A stretch of 64,000 bases of DNA, taken from Poronia punctata (taxonomy: Eukaryota > Ascomycota > Sordariomycetes > Xylariales > Xylariaceae). Location: the NCBI GenBank assembly GCA_022579005.1, contig MU401596.1:39122-103121 (forward strand), given 5' to 3'. The position numbers were made by a program, and so were the translations under genes. The notes under the pieces were generated by a model. It had not been told where the DNA came from and made no database searches. It saw nothing but the letters and a program-made list of their open reading frames with translations. Positions 35,106 through 47,234 of this stretch are shown here, one piece after another (positions within the stretch are counted from its first letter, which is position 1; each line of letters starts with the position of its first letter).

Positions 35106-36356
35106 ATGTCTGGCGCAGCCTTTACGAGCCCCTTTGCGGCGAACTCGAACCCGTTTGGCAACGACGGGAACAAACTACAGACAACGCAGTCCGGACAGCT
35201 ACAACACGTTGCAGAGGAGGACGAGAATGATGCTATCACATCCCCAACGACGGGTTCTTTCGGCGGAAACGGCACTTTCCGCGTTCCTTTTGGGACCGAC
35301 GGCTCGTCAGATATTTCTTCATTGAGGACACCACTCCACCCCGATTCGTACCCTGCGCAATATAACTTTGGACGACGTACTTCGGTGTCGGCCGAGTCAT
35401 TGAAGCCTACTGCACATGAGAACGATAATTGGTCCCCGCCCTCGTTCCCCAAGTCTGCAGAACAAGTCGAGAGACTAAAGAAGGCCATAGAGGGGAATTT
35501 CCTGTTCAGCCATCAAGATGATGAACAACTTGCCCAGATTCTTGGTGCTTTACAGGAGAAACCCATTCCCGCCAAGGGTATCAAGGTGCGTTATGAGCTG
35601 TGCTATTCTGATAAGGCGGATAAACGTGGCCATGTTTGCTGACGGTCGTGTGGCTTGTAGGTCGTCACGCAGGGTGATGCCGGCGACTATTTCTACATTG
35701 TAGAGAAGGGTTCGTTTGACGTGCACGTGAATCCTAGCGGAGCTTTGCAACCGGGCCCGGATGGCATGGGTAAGAAGGTTGCCACCGTCGAGTCCGGGGG
35801 TTCTTTTGGTGAACTGGCCTTGATGTACAACGCACCTCGAGCCGCTACAGTCATATCCGCCGAGGCCTCGTGCACGCTATGGGCTCTTGATCGTGTAACA
35901 TTCCGCCGGATTCTCATGGAGTCGACGTTTGCCCGTAGACGCCTGTACGAGAGCTTCCTCGAGGAAGTCCCTCTTTTGTCGTCGCTTACGCCATACGAAC
36001 GTTCCAAGATTGCGGATGCTCTTAAAACGGAGAAATACCCGGCTGGAGAAACCATTATCAAGCAGGGCGATATCGGAGGGTCGTTCTATCTTGTCGAAAG
36101 TGGCGAGGCCGATGCATTCAAGGATGGCCAAGCTGTCAAACACTACCAGAAGGGTGATTTCTTCGGCGAGCTTGCGCTCTTGAACGACGCGCCCCGAGCT
36201 GCCAGCGTCATCAGCAGCACCGAGCTCAAGGTAGCTACCATGGGCAAAAATGCATTTGCTCGGCTACTGGGGCCTGTTGAAGGTATTATGAGGAGGACGA
36301 GATATGTCGAGGTGGTATCTGGAGTTGAGGACATAGATCCTCTCCACCCTGCATAA
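35106..36356 (+). CDS. pkaR: cAMP-dependent protein kinase regulatory subunit
   Basis: Holds the PKA catalytic subunit inactive until cAMP binds. Two exons, 35106-35585 and 35661-36356, joined in phase 0, 391 residues. The start is the ATG in GCCATGTC (MSGAAFTSPFAAN); the frame is open upstream but has no ATG. The inhibitor site is RRTSVS (about residue 92-97), with a phosphorylatable Ser as in type II subunits. Two cyclic-nucleotide-binding domains follow, each with the phosphate-binding cassette: FGELALMYNAPRAATV and FGELALLNDAPRAASV. Both retain the key Glu and Arg. The N-terminal 90 residues are Ser/Asn/Thr-rich and show no RIIa-type dimerisation/docking helix. Very secure as a family assignment. 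Confidence 0.95.
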
Positions 36357-36842
36357 GTTAAACGCCTTCCACTCCCCTATACACCTTGCCTCTCCTTTCT
36401 ACCTTTTTTTTATTTAGCTAGACGTTTTGTGCCGGCCCAGATTGGACGGTTGGCAATTACCGGGTTATGACGGGACAAAATTGTTTCGCAATCTTCTGGC
36501 GTTCTCTCGGTTTGCCGCCCCCCCCGTATTGGAGAGACTTACACGGCTGCGGTCTTTGATATCACTACTCGGTAGTTTTTGTAGCTACTCAGTAAAAGGC
36601 ATCACATACTTTGTGTGTCAAACCTAAAAATGGCTTAACTCCGGAAATGAAGAAATGATAATTGGTATCATGAGTACGCTGAACGCCCCTTGAAAGATAT
36701 GACCTGACCATGTTGATACGTAAATAGAAACGCTTGTAATGCGTCCATTGCTCCATGTAGTTTCTGCTCACTCTCCTTGTGGCTGTATAGGAGGTAAACC
36801 AGACGCGCTTCCGCAACCATGCTCACTCATGCACTCATGCAC
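36357..36842. other. Convergent 3' region, no gene
   Basis: 486 bases between the stops of pkaR (plus) and the splicing factor gene (minus). Near the right end there is a CACTCATG-type repeat (about 36820-36848). No further coding potential. Confidence 0.45.
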
Positions 36843-37559
36843 TCATGCCCTAGCCCTCTGTCTCTCCAAAATCTGCTGCCTCAAGGTCTCGGTAGCAGCC
36901 TCGGTCTCTAGCACGCGACCAACCCCCTTCCTCCACGTATCCTCAAGCCCCTTTAGCTCATCGGCGACATCATCCTGCAACCTCGTGCGCTGAATATTGA
37001 CGAGATCGATCTCCTTTTTCGCAGCAGCAAGTTCCCGCTCCAAGGCGCCGAGCTCCCCTTCCGTCTGCCAATTAGCCACGAGCCAGGCGTTCTTCCCGTA
37101 AGCGTCTAGGAGTTGCAGATTCGTCTGTCGGGCGCCGAGGTATGCGTGCGACGTATAGGCGCGGGATAGAGCCGTTTCGAGATCTTGGTTTTCTTCTTCT
37201 CCGGGTGTGGTGGAAGAGTTCTCGGGAGCTTCGTAGCGGGATAGGTCGATTGCTTTCAGGGGTTGTTGGGAGGATATTCGGTTGAGTTCGGATTCGACTA
37301 GGGGGGAGAAATTGGATTTTGTTTGGATTTCGAGAGTCTGGTGGGGGGGAGGAGGTATGGAGGAGAGTTGGGTGGTTATTAGGGCCTGGGCTGCTCTTCG
37401 CTCGGATTCGGTGGGTTCTTTGTCTATGTCTGTTTTTTTTGAGGGGAGGGTTTAGTTTAGTTTTTTTTTTGGGAGGACAGGGGAAGAAGAAGAGAGAGGG
37501 GGGGGGGGGGACGTACATGGTAGGGATTCGTGGACTGTGGTGCGGATTGAGGATGGCAT
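36843..37559 (-). CDS. Pre-mRNA-splicing factor SPF27 / BCAS2 family (Prp19 complex)
   Basis: Core component of the Prp19/NineTeen complex that activates the spliceosome; nuclear. Two exons, 37517-37559 and 36843-37429, give 209 residues, a normal length. The joined N-terminus MPSSIRTTVHESLPYIDKEP matches the BCAS2 pattern with its conserved DSLPYID-like motif. The middle has LKAIDLSRYEAPE, another family hallmark, then a long C-terminal coiled coil (GELGALERELAAAKKEIDLV ... LRQQILERQRARA). Intron 1 (87 bases) contains unusual homopolymer runs, including a G run of about 14 bases on the plus strand next to the donor. The gene is divergent from neutral ceramidase. Confidence 0.88.
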
Positions 37560-38174
37560 TATTGTTGTTGTTGTTGTTGTTGTTGTTGTCGCTTGCCTTT
37601 TTTCTTTTTTCTTTGGGTCGATGAAGGGATTGTTTTGTTCGATAGATGATGGTTGGCTTCGGTATTACGGCGATTGGGGGGGGTTTTATTTCTTCGTCGC
37701 GCGATTTTGGGGAGAGTGTGGTTTTGGTTTTCGCGATTGGTTTGGTTCTGATATGCTGGTTTATTTGTCGTTGTTGCTACTCGTATGCGATGGGATGGGG
37801 TGCGATCCTGTAATTGCGAATTTTGGTATGTAAGGGTTATCTTGATCACCGACGCGGCGAGGACGTGGAATGATGAAGGGAGGCCAAGTTAGGTACTTCC
37901 TACCCTGTATATTTCGGGTAAGATGGACCAGAAACCGTTTAACCCGTTGAATTATTAGACTAGTCGTACTCGTACATTAGGTAATGACGTAAGGTGGTTA
38001 CACCCCGGGACGATGTATCTACCAAGGCATTTGTCAAATGTCACAAGCTATCGGTGATTCACGGAAATGGATGAGTAGCGGTTAATTGCTATTCTATGTT
38101 GAAATACTGAGGCCGGAAACTTGGGAAATGGTCCAAGCACGACAGACTTGGAACTGGATAGATTTCCAGGCAAC
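37560..38174. other. Divergent promoter region between SPF27 and neutral ceramidase
   Basis: 615 bases. Begins with a (GTT)n microsatellite at about 37562-37590 directly upstream of the SPF27 ATG, followed by G/T-rich sequence. No TATA box recognised. Confidence 0.45.
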
Positions 38175-40633
38175 ATGATGCGCGTAGTCAAAAACGCCGA
38201 AAAGAGGGCCGGAAGCGCCGGACGAGGAACGGGAAGGTCAAGGTTTATCGTTCTTGAGTCCATCCTGGCTTTTATTTTGTTAACCGGGACGATTCTCTTG
38301 TTGGCAATTGTCAATGTGAACTCGGGGGAGAGGTGGAGAGTATGGCTCGGAGCAGGAGCTGAGTATGGACGGGCTGCCGTTGAGGGGGATGAGTATCTTT
38401 TGGGTGTTGGGAAGGCGGATATCACCGGGTAAGTGTACATATTCATTGCGATCGGCCGAGATGAGATATACTGATGCTGTTAATCTACGGTAGTCCGTGT
38501 GTGGAGATCAACATGATGGGCTACGCCGACACGAATCAACTCGGCACAGGGTTGAGGCAGAGATTATATGCTCGTGCCTTTGTCGTCGCCGACCCTTCCC
38601 GTCTACAAGACAGATTTGTCTATATCGTCCTAGACACGCAGTCAGGGGACACGGCCGTCCGATATGGCATCTTGTCCGGGCTGCGAGCGCTCGGACCGGA
38701 TTACGACGTGTATGGACATCATAACCTCGCTCTGACCGGAACTCACTCGCATTCGGGACCGGGGGCATGGTTGAACTACCTGCTGCCTCAGATCACGAGT
38801 AAGGGGTTCGATAAGCAGAGCTATCGTGCTATTGTAGATGGGGCGGTCTTGTCTATCAAAAGGGCTCATGAGAGTCTGGCGCCGGGACGTCTTAGTGTTG
38901 GTTCGACCAAGGTCTTCGGTGCGAATGTTAACCGAAGCCTGTTTGCGTACCTTGCGAATGCCGAGGAGGAACGAGCGAGATATAATTTAAGCTCGGAGGA
39001 TGACGGGTCTGTGGAGAAGGATTTGACCATGGTCAAATTCCAGAGGTCATCCGATGGGAAAAACATCGGTGTGTTGACGTGGTTTCCTACGCATGGCACT
39101 TCGGTCCTTGGCAACAATACGCTCATCTCGGGCGACAATAAAGGGGTTGCTGCATATCTCTTCGAGAAGAGCGTCGTGGGAGATGACACGGCAGCCCAAG
39201 CTTTCGTCGCCGCTTTCTCCCAGGCAAACGTAGGCGATACCAGTCCGAACGTACTGGGTGCCTGGTGCGATGACGGCTCGGGACAGAGATGTAGCTTTGA
39301 GAACAGCACCTGCAGTGACGGAAAATCGCAGAAGTGTCATGGTCGTGGTCCTTTCTTCACGGTGGACGACGAAGGGACATCCTCTTGTTTCGAGATAGGC
39401 AAGCGTCAGTTCGAGCCGGCAAAGAAACTATACGACGAATTGAACCTGTCGCCAACTCCTATTCATGGCGCATGGGTGAAGTCGTTTCACACATTTCAGA
39501 ATATGTCGAGTTATCAGTTTCGACTTCCGAATGGCACCGACGTCGTCACTTGTCCTGCGGCTTTGGGATATTCCTTTGCGGCTGGTACGTCGGATTGGCC
39601 CGGAGCATTCGACTTTACTCAACACGACGGTAACCGAAACACGACATCGCCTGTTTGGAGAGTTGTTTCTGGCTTGCTAAAGGAGCCTGGGGAAGAGCAG
39701 AAGGGATGTCATGGGGCGAAACCGATTCTCCTTGATGTCGGGGAGGTATCGCAGCCGTATGAATGGGCGCCTAATATCGTGGATATCCAGGCTTTTAGGG
39801 TTGGACAGCTCGTTATCGTTGTTAGTCCGGGAGAAGCTACGACGATGGCTGGTCGTCGGTGGAAGAATGCTGTCGCTCAGGGGGTTAAGGAGCAATATGC
39901 CGACGACGGCGATGTCGAGCCACCGATTGTCGTGCTCGGCGGACCTGCGAATACCTATACGCATTACATTACTACGGAGGAGGAATACGCGTATGTTTAG
40001 CCGTTTCCTACTTATCTAACAAAACAAAGCCCTCCGTCACTAACCTAACATCTTCACATAACAAGCATCCAAAGATTCGAAGGAGCGAGCACACTCTACG
40101 GCCCACACACCCTAGCAGCATATATAAACCTCACCCTAACCTACCTCCCCTCTCTAACCCCAACATCCACCACCCAACCGCCCCACGGCCCCGAACCACC
40201 AGACAACAGCAATCGAAGCCTCAGCTTCATCCCCTCCGTAATCCGAGACGGAACCCCATTCTTCAAATCCTTCGGCGACGTGTTACAAGACGTCGAAACA
40301 ACCCGCCCTTACCGCAAAGGCGAACCCATCACCGTCAAATTCGTCGGCGCGAACCCGAGGAACGATCTCCGGTTAGAAGGCACTTATGCCGTGGTCGAGA
40401 GACTGGCGGACGGGGAAAGAATCCGCGACGACAGTGATTGGCACCTCGTCTTCCGCTGGCGTCGGACAAGCGAGATACTAGGCACGAGCGAGGTGTCTAT
40501 TACATGGGAGACCGTTGATCCCTGGGCGGAACCGGGTCGGTATCGGTTCAGATATTTTGGCGATGCGAAGGGTTTGGGTGGAGGGTTGACGGCTTTTGAA
40601 GGCGTTAGTGGCGTTTTTGAACTGGTTGATTGA
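38175..40633 (+). CDS. Neutral ceramidase
   Basis: Hydrolyses ceramide to sphingosine and fatty acid. Exons 38175-38428, 38494-39990 and 40066-40633 give 772 residues. I start at ATG 38175 (MMRVVKNAEKRAG); the frame is open further 5' but without an ATG. About 22 basic residues precede a hydrophobic segment (SILAFILLTGTILLLAIVNV), which suggests a type II signal anchor rather than a cleaved signal. Family signatures in order: ADITGPCVEINMMGYA, ALTGTHSHSGPG (zinc-binding His residues), the nucleophile motif ANVGDTSPN, WPGAFDFTQ, VVSPGEATTMAGRRW and EEYAIQRFEGASTLYGPHT across the second intron. The C-terminal immunoglobulin-like domain follows. Several NxS/T sites. The gene converges on glutaminase A. 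Confidence 0.95.
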
Positions 40634-41973
40634 TTGATTGATTCATTCATTCATTTATACCTCTTACCTTAGGTACTTGTTTACCTTACCTATACTAGTA
40701 TTTTTTTCCGGAGTTTTGTTCACGCGTTTTCGCGAAGAGGGCATGTCGGGAAAAGAAATTGAGACGAGTTGGGACTGATTAACTTACCTTGTATTAGATG
40801 GATGGCTTTTGTCGTTGAATTTATTTTCATGTTTATTCTACCGGTAAACTAAATGTATCTTTGGAAAAAAAAAAAAAAAAAAACCCCCCCCCCGAAGCCT
40901 ACGAGTAATAGCATGAAATCTTTCTTATGACTTTCTATCCTTTACCTCCTACGGTACTCTCTACCTATATACATGTTAGAAAAAGGGGGGGGTGAACCCT
41001 ATGTATGTCACGGGATCGCGACCACGGTACCGTAACACTCGACATTTCCCATATTTCACCAAGTACGAGTAAGCCACTTGCCAGTCTAACCTTACACAGA
41101 CTCCCCCCCCCCCCCTATCTTTCTCTTATTTATAAACCAAAAAAAGATTGAAAAGTCAATTAGGTTACAGTGTCGTATATAAGACGCGTAACCTAGGCAA
41201 CACACCCCCCCCCCCCACCCACAAACCAACCCATAACATTAACCAAATAAATCCCTTTACTTACTTACTGTCTACATTTTACTTAAACCCCACATAAGAA
41301 GCAAGTAAAGAACGATTAGAAGGGAAAATGGAATTGTCACATGCGCTCATATTTACGTGGATGAGAGCATACAAGTCCCCAGGTAAAGTGAGTAAGTAAG
41401 GACAACGAACTGAATCGCGGGCTCGTATTATATCTTCAATACGAGAATTGTTTTTGTCTCGTACTTTGAGTAGAATAGGTGGTGGATGTGTGATCCAGAA
41501 TAAATTGGAAACCGAAACATCATCACAGTGAAAGGGGTATATAGAGCAACAGAGTATGATAGCATCGCACATCTTTTCCAACCTATATACCCACCTTTGC
41601 TGACTCGGAAATACATTCACCATATATACGAGACGTCTCATTCCGGAGCTCCAACCATGCAAAACCAAGCTAGCAGAAGGTCCATTCATATGTAATCATA
41701 TAATTTCTCGTATTGTGCCGTCTATCCAAATAACCTCGATATTCCATAACCCAAGAGGAGACGATTATTCTCGTCTATCCCGACAATCTTCATGACACAA
41801 CCATCATGTATCCAATGGAATACGATCGAAAACGGGCATTGAGTGAATGAGAAGGGGGGGAAAGAGAAAACCCCTGGTATCTCTTAAATAATGATATATA
41901 TAAATAAGTAAGGCTTATTCGGGATAGAAATCGGGGACAAATAGGAAAACTTTCACATCTCCTTCACCACCAC
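40634..41973. other. Convergent 3' region with homopolymer runs
   Basis: 1.3 kb between the stops of ceramidase and glutaminase. No gene. Four homopolymer blocks lie within 360 bases: A(20) followed directly by C(10) at about 40864-40892, G(8) near 40984, C(13) near 41102-41115 and C(13) near 41204-41217. Tandem ATTG/ATTC tetranucleotides follow the ceramidase stop (40627-40654). Confidence 0.6.
40864..40892. repeat. Adjacent poly(A) and poly(C) homopolymer tracts
   Basis: About 20 A residues immediately followed by about 10 C residues, 230 bases after the ceramidase stop codon. Tract lengths are the kind that assemblies often get wrong. Confidence 0.85.
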
Positions 41974-44420
41974 TCATGGCAGCGCCAACAGCGAGAAATG
42001 TCCTCCAACCACCGGTCTAGCCGCGAATTGTAGACCGGACGGGTAGTCACCGCTCGCACAGTCGTACAGATCTGTAAGAGGTCTGTGTGTAGGCGTGACG
42101 TTAATCCAGTTAGCGATGCGCGAGATGATGTCGTCGCGCGTCTCCTCCGACGCGATCGCCGCCACCCATAGTTGCCAGTCCGTCTTGGAGTACGTGTGGC
42201 GCGTATCCAGGGGCACGCAGTACTTGAGCGTCGCCGTTGGATAAAAGTCGCTCTGCATCTTATAAACCGACTCCGGCACGAAGTCGTCCTCGTAGCCCAG
42301 AAGCGAGTTCGCGTACAGGTTATACAAAAGCCCGTGCGAGTCGTCGTCGCCGTACGATAGTGTCGTATGCGGCGGATCGGCCTTGTTGTTGATGCCATAA
42401 CCCATCCATTGCTCGAGGTACGAAGTTGCCGTGTCGAGGTATGTCTTCGCGTCGTCCTTGTTGCCTGTCAGATCCGAGATGTCGGCCATGGCCCGGAGGC
42501 CGATGATGCCCTTGATGGCCAGGTTAGTCTGGTTGGCGAGCGAGCCGGCAAAGTCGTCCGTCGAGATCTGGTCGGCCGGGATCAAAGCCTCGTCAACGAG
42601 ATAACCCGCCCACTTCTTAAGAATGTCGTAATGTTTGCCGAGGTATTCGACGTCATCTGTACGTTGCGCATAGGCCAACACCATGATGATCATGTTTCCA
42701 CACTCCTCAAGCGGCTGAGGCTCATCCGAACCATCTGGGTATCCCTTGGCTAGCGGGAAGGTACCCAGGTCGTGGATAGCGCTGGATTTGGGATAATGTC
42801 CGTTCTCCTGGTTCAAGAACAAAGGCTTGAGAAGGTAGTCGAGGAGCTTGGGGTTGGTATAGAGAATCACCGGAATGGCCGGGAATATGACGTCCACAGT
42901 TTGGATGTCACTATTGGAGCTGATCTCTTTGAGGAAGACAACGGGGTCCGAGTCGGTACCAGCGAACTGGAGAGCACCGAATGCCTGTCGCAGACTGAGA
43001 CTGGTGATGGTCAAGTAATCCTGGCCTGCAGCAGCGATAGAGTCGGATGCAACCTTGGTGTCAATCTCGGTGGCCAAATCCGCCGCCGTGTCGTAGTCGT
43101 TGTAGAAGAATGTGACCTAGTGGCGTGAATGGGTTAGCCATTAAAGACTACCGGGGGCATAAAGAAAGGGAAGGTCCACTCACAGCATCCAGACCAGAAT
43201 CAAAGTAACTCTTCCATAGGGAAGGATAGGTGGTGAGATCATCGCCCTCGCCCAACAGCTTGACTGCATTATCTTGAGTAAGACCAATGGTGAACAGAGT
43301 ATTTACTGTGCTCCCAGAGACCGATCCAAGGTCTTTTGCGAATCCAAATACAGGCCTGCGCAAGGTAGGGACGGGTTAGTCAGGGGGTGGTAGACGGGCA
43401 AGAGAGCGTGTCATGGTCTGTTGACCTACCAATTATTGTTGACCGCTCTGAAATTGGTATCCTTTTTGTTGGGTAGGACACCCTTGCTCTGGAAGGTGCT
43501 TCGGACGTCGGTGTCGGCACCGCTCTGGTAGGTAAGCTGGAACCTTGAATTAGTTTCATTCATGTCGCACCAACATCCTAGACTCTCAGACCGGCCCCGG
43601 GGGGAAGGAGTGGAGATGGGGATCTAACGACTTACGCCTTTATCATCACCAGTAGACCAGTAAAAGGTACCCCAGTTTGGCAGCTCCCTCGTCTCTGTAA
43701 TCTCACTTTGATCACGTCGAGAGAACTGATGGTATGCGACACCGTCGGCGGTGCCATAGTCCCATTCAATGACAGCACCCAGATCACCAGTCGCCCATTC
43801 TAGAGTATTGTGGTGAGTATAAGCGAACATATAGGGCCCGGCCCGCCCGGGATACTGGAATCTCACTCACCACCCGAAACATCAGCGTACAGCTGCACTT
43901 CATGCTCAGCTCCGTCCAACGAGTGGACGCCAACGTCAAGGTAGGAGAAAGTCAGGGACTGTCTCTTCAGATCCGTCGGTGTTACTGGAGAGAGGAAGGT
44001 GATGTTCATCTCCACCTTCCCACCAACATTCATGACAAAGTTACTCCTCGTTGACGTGTAGGAGAACTCGGTTTGGTCGACATTCTTACTGTCGGGGACA
44101 GCACCCATCCACTGGTATGGCGTTCCGTCAACGCGGATGAGACCAGCCCAGGCCGTGACTTGTTGCCTACGGTAAGATGAGATGAGATGTATAGGTACCC
44201 GAGAGTAACATGAATGGGAAACTCACTGCCATAGCACCGGCCATTCACCGGCAAGATATCCGCCGTTACCGCCATCGCTCCCGGCATTCAACCAAGTGTT
44301 GAGATAGGGCGCCTTCACAGCGAGTGGTATCGCCGGCGGCCTGGCTGGAGAGAATTTCGAGGCACCCAAGGCGAGACTCCCGAAGAGGAATGCCCCGGTC
44401 AGTACGTCCTTGAACACCAT
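41974..44420 (-). CDS. Secreted glutaminase A (GtaA family; DUF4965/DUF5127/DUF1793)
   Basis: Extracellular glutaminase releasing ammonia from glutamine in the GtaA family of filamentous fungi. Six exons, 44227-44420, 43871-44166, 43636-43799, 43430-43536, 43184-43355 and 41974-43116, sum exactly to 691 residues, the family length. The N-terminus is a signal peptide (MVFKDVLTGAFLFGSLALGA). Recognisable stretches: PLAVKAPYLNTWL, AWAGLIRVDGTPYQWMGA, TFSYLDVGVHSLDG, the acidic AGTDSDPVVFLKEISSN, a catalytic-type domain with FPAIPVILYTNPKLL, HDLGTFPLAKGYPDG and ECGNMIIMVLAYA, then NLAIKGIIGLRAMA and DWQLWVAA near the end. Multiple NxS/T sites. A TATA-like box lies about 105 bases upstream. Confidence 0.94.
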
Positions 44421-44521
44421 GGTGGATGGTATTGGTTGACGAGCAAAGGTAGAGAAGTAAGACAGCAACGAACAGCAAGCCGCAGGTCTATGATATCGAC
44501 TCTTTTTCTACCAGGGCGCCA

Positions 44522-44529
44522 TTTATATA
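44522..44529 (-). promoter_or_regulatory. TATA-like box of the glutaminase gene
   Basis: Minus strand reads TATATAAA, 102-109 bases upstream of the ATG at 44420. Confidence 0.45.
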
Positions 44530-47213
44530 CAGGCAGTGGAGAAGGGGCGTACGTGCTCAAGACTAGGTAGACGAGCATCTATCGAGGAGAGGCGTCAAGC
44601 GAACTATATTATACTGTTGTGCTTCGACGTATGCAACGCCATCATCAAATGATACATCCCATGGGGGGCCAGTACAGGGAACTACCCGCCAGTGCATCAC
44701 ATGGTCCAGGACTCGGGACAAATCAGGAAGGTTTCGCAGACAGATAAGTGGTGAAGAATTTTAGCTTGGCTTTGGAAGGCTGGGAGCGGGACAAGGCGTC
44801 CCGGGACGGGGCAGGAGAGGGTGGGAGAAGCAGGGAAGAACTCTAAGTCATGGGGGCTTCCATGTACCTTAGTCAACCTGGGCCTCGACCGCTGAAGAGA
44901 GCAACGGCGGGAAGCAGTGAAGCGCACCTTCCTATGCAGAAGTACCTACACCTTAAACCTACACCACTGACTCGGTCCAGGCTCTCCTGCATGATCAAAA
45001 GTCCATGCATTTATGTGTACGTACTCAGTAACGTACGATGAGTAAGTACATAACTCATTTAAGCAAGTACTTAGGTAGCAAAGCAACTTGAAGCGAGTGA
45101 AGCACGAAAGCAAGCCATTGCCAAGAACCAGGTAAGGGACATGTAGGTAGAGAAGTACCTAACCCGGTCTACCTTTCCGCCTAATAGGCATCATGATGTA
45201 GATGATGGGTCAGTCAAGTGGAGGGGAGGAAAAGGAGGGGAAAGAAACCCTTTGGTGCCTTCCTTCCTCGCCCGTCGAATTGTTGCAGTGGCTTCTGCGT
45301 CAACGCGTAGAGAGACTAAAGTTTCCAAGGTAGGGGCAAGCTTACGCGACTTCGTCCGCGAGTTAGAATATCATATCGCGCTAGTAGAACATGTGCAGAA
45401 ATGATTATATATGCACGTACTAAGCAGTCTGATATTGGCCCGGAGCTCTTGTGCAAATAGACGGACTTAAACTTAAGGGTGACCTCCAAAGGTAACCCGG
45501 CAACTAGAACTGGTACATGCCCAAGTACTGTATCTAGATCAGAGAAGCACCGCGCATATGACGTGTTGCAATGCCAGCATCTTAGTCGAACCAGCGTTGC
45601 CAGGTGTCAGAGGACCCCAGCCGCAGATGCAAACGCTGCCTTACTCGTACACTCTAGATGTCTGGTCCAAGGATTCGGAAATCGGAAGCCCAAAGGCGGT
45701 TGGTGCTGGAACCCCCAAAAAACGAGAAGCAGCCCGGAGCGGCTCATCGGAAACATCGGCGTTGCAGCCTTTCCCCATCGGGCAATTGATGTGTAATAAA
45801 GAGCAGCTTGATGCAGACGCGCCGGATATACTGCCCAATCAGTTGCCCGCTTGGTGAAATTTAAGGACATTCCAACTTTTCTCTGGTCCTACTGTGGGCG
45901 CCGGAACTTGACGCCTTTGGCTTTTGTGGCATACACGTAGACCAAGGAACGGTAAATTACGAAAACATTTACAAAAAGGGGCTTTACATGCAGTCGTGGA
46001 ATGGAGGTCTCGATGCCAAGGTTCATATGTATTAAATCACCTCCGGTCGCCGATGCCATGCGCAATCAAAACCGATCGCACAGACGGGACGAGGACGAGG
46101 GTAGCATGGAAAAGAAAGCACAACTAATTAGAGGGAGCTGGTGACAGATTCAGCTGAGGGGCCAATATCAACCAGGTGAACCGACAAGCTCATCACGCTT
46201 CGGTACTTGCAAGGCCGGTTGCCGCCACAATGCAGGTCCGACCACCTCGTTCGCAGTCCACAGGCGCCAAATTCCAATGCGCCAAGCCCCCGAAATCCAG
46301 GCTTTCTCGGCCGGCAGTCATGGTACCTACCTCTAACGGAATACCCTCTTGTCCTAATCTAGTCTCTCTAGACATGGGTATACTATAATCAATACTTTCA
46401 GCAGACTCCAGAAGACAATGCCGAACAGGTATCTACATAGTAGATATTGCAGAGTATAGGCATGGTTCGGAGTTTGCATCGTTCCACAATCATGGGTTTG
46501 TTACACCGAGCATATATAGATTGACAGGGATGGACTCCGAGCCCTGTCTCTAGGAGGTCGAGCTTGGTACACGTGTAAGTTTCTACACTAGATTTTCGTG
46601 CCGTGGCTTCATGTCGATCGGGCATATATATGTCAACTAGCCTGGACTTTAAAGGCTTGCATGAAGCGAGGGGCAGCTAGCAGCCAATGCTTCGCCGTAA
46701 TACAGAAGTGTCTTGACATTTCTTTTGCCTATTTGAAGATTAATACCCTTTGTAACAATAGCCACAGTCGAATATGTGTCTGGTTTGTTTATACCGATGC
46801 GGTACATGATAAAACATGCAAGCCACGTCTCCTCCTCACTTGGATTGTAGAGTCTGACTTGAACCTGGCCTCACATCGCGGGGTATGTGAAAAGTCTCTT
46901 GCACCCAGGCTCTCGGCTCCTTGGCACATTCTTTACATCACATGGAGCTAGATAGGCATGTAGGTGGCTTGCTACATTACCTACCTGCTTACTTCAGATA
47001 CCTAACACCGTTGCTTACTAGGCAACTCCAAGGCGTTAACCTAGATGAATGCCGACGACCTGATCCGGTAATACCACGGTCAACATGCTGCAGATAGAGG
47101 GGAACGAAAGCAAGAGAAGGAAGATAAAGTGGTACCAGAACACAAAACGGTACCTATGTAAATGTACGTGTAGGTTGTCTTAGCCTACGGTTCGCCCTCA
47201 CCTCCCCACCTAA

Positions 47214-47234
47214 CCCCCCCCCCCCCCCCCCCCC
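47214..47234. repeat. Poly(C) tract, 21 bases
   Basis: Uninterrupted C run in an intergenic region; the longest G/C homopolymer in the window. Confidence 0.9.
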
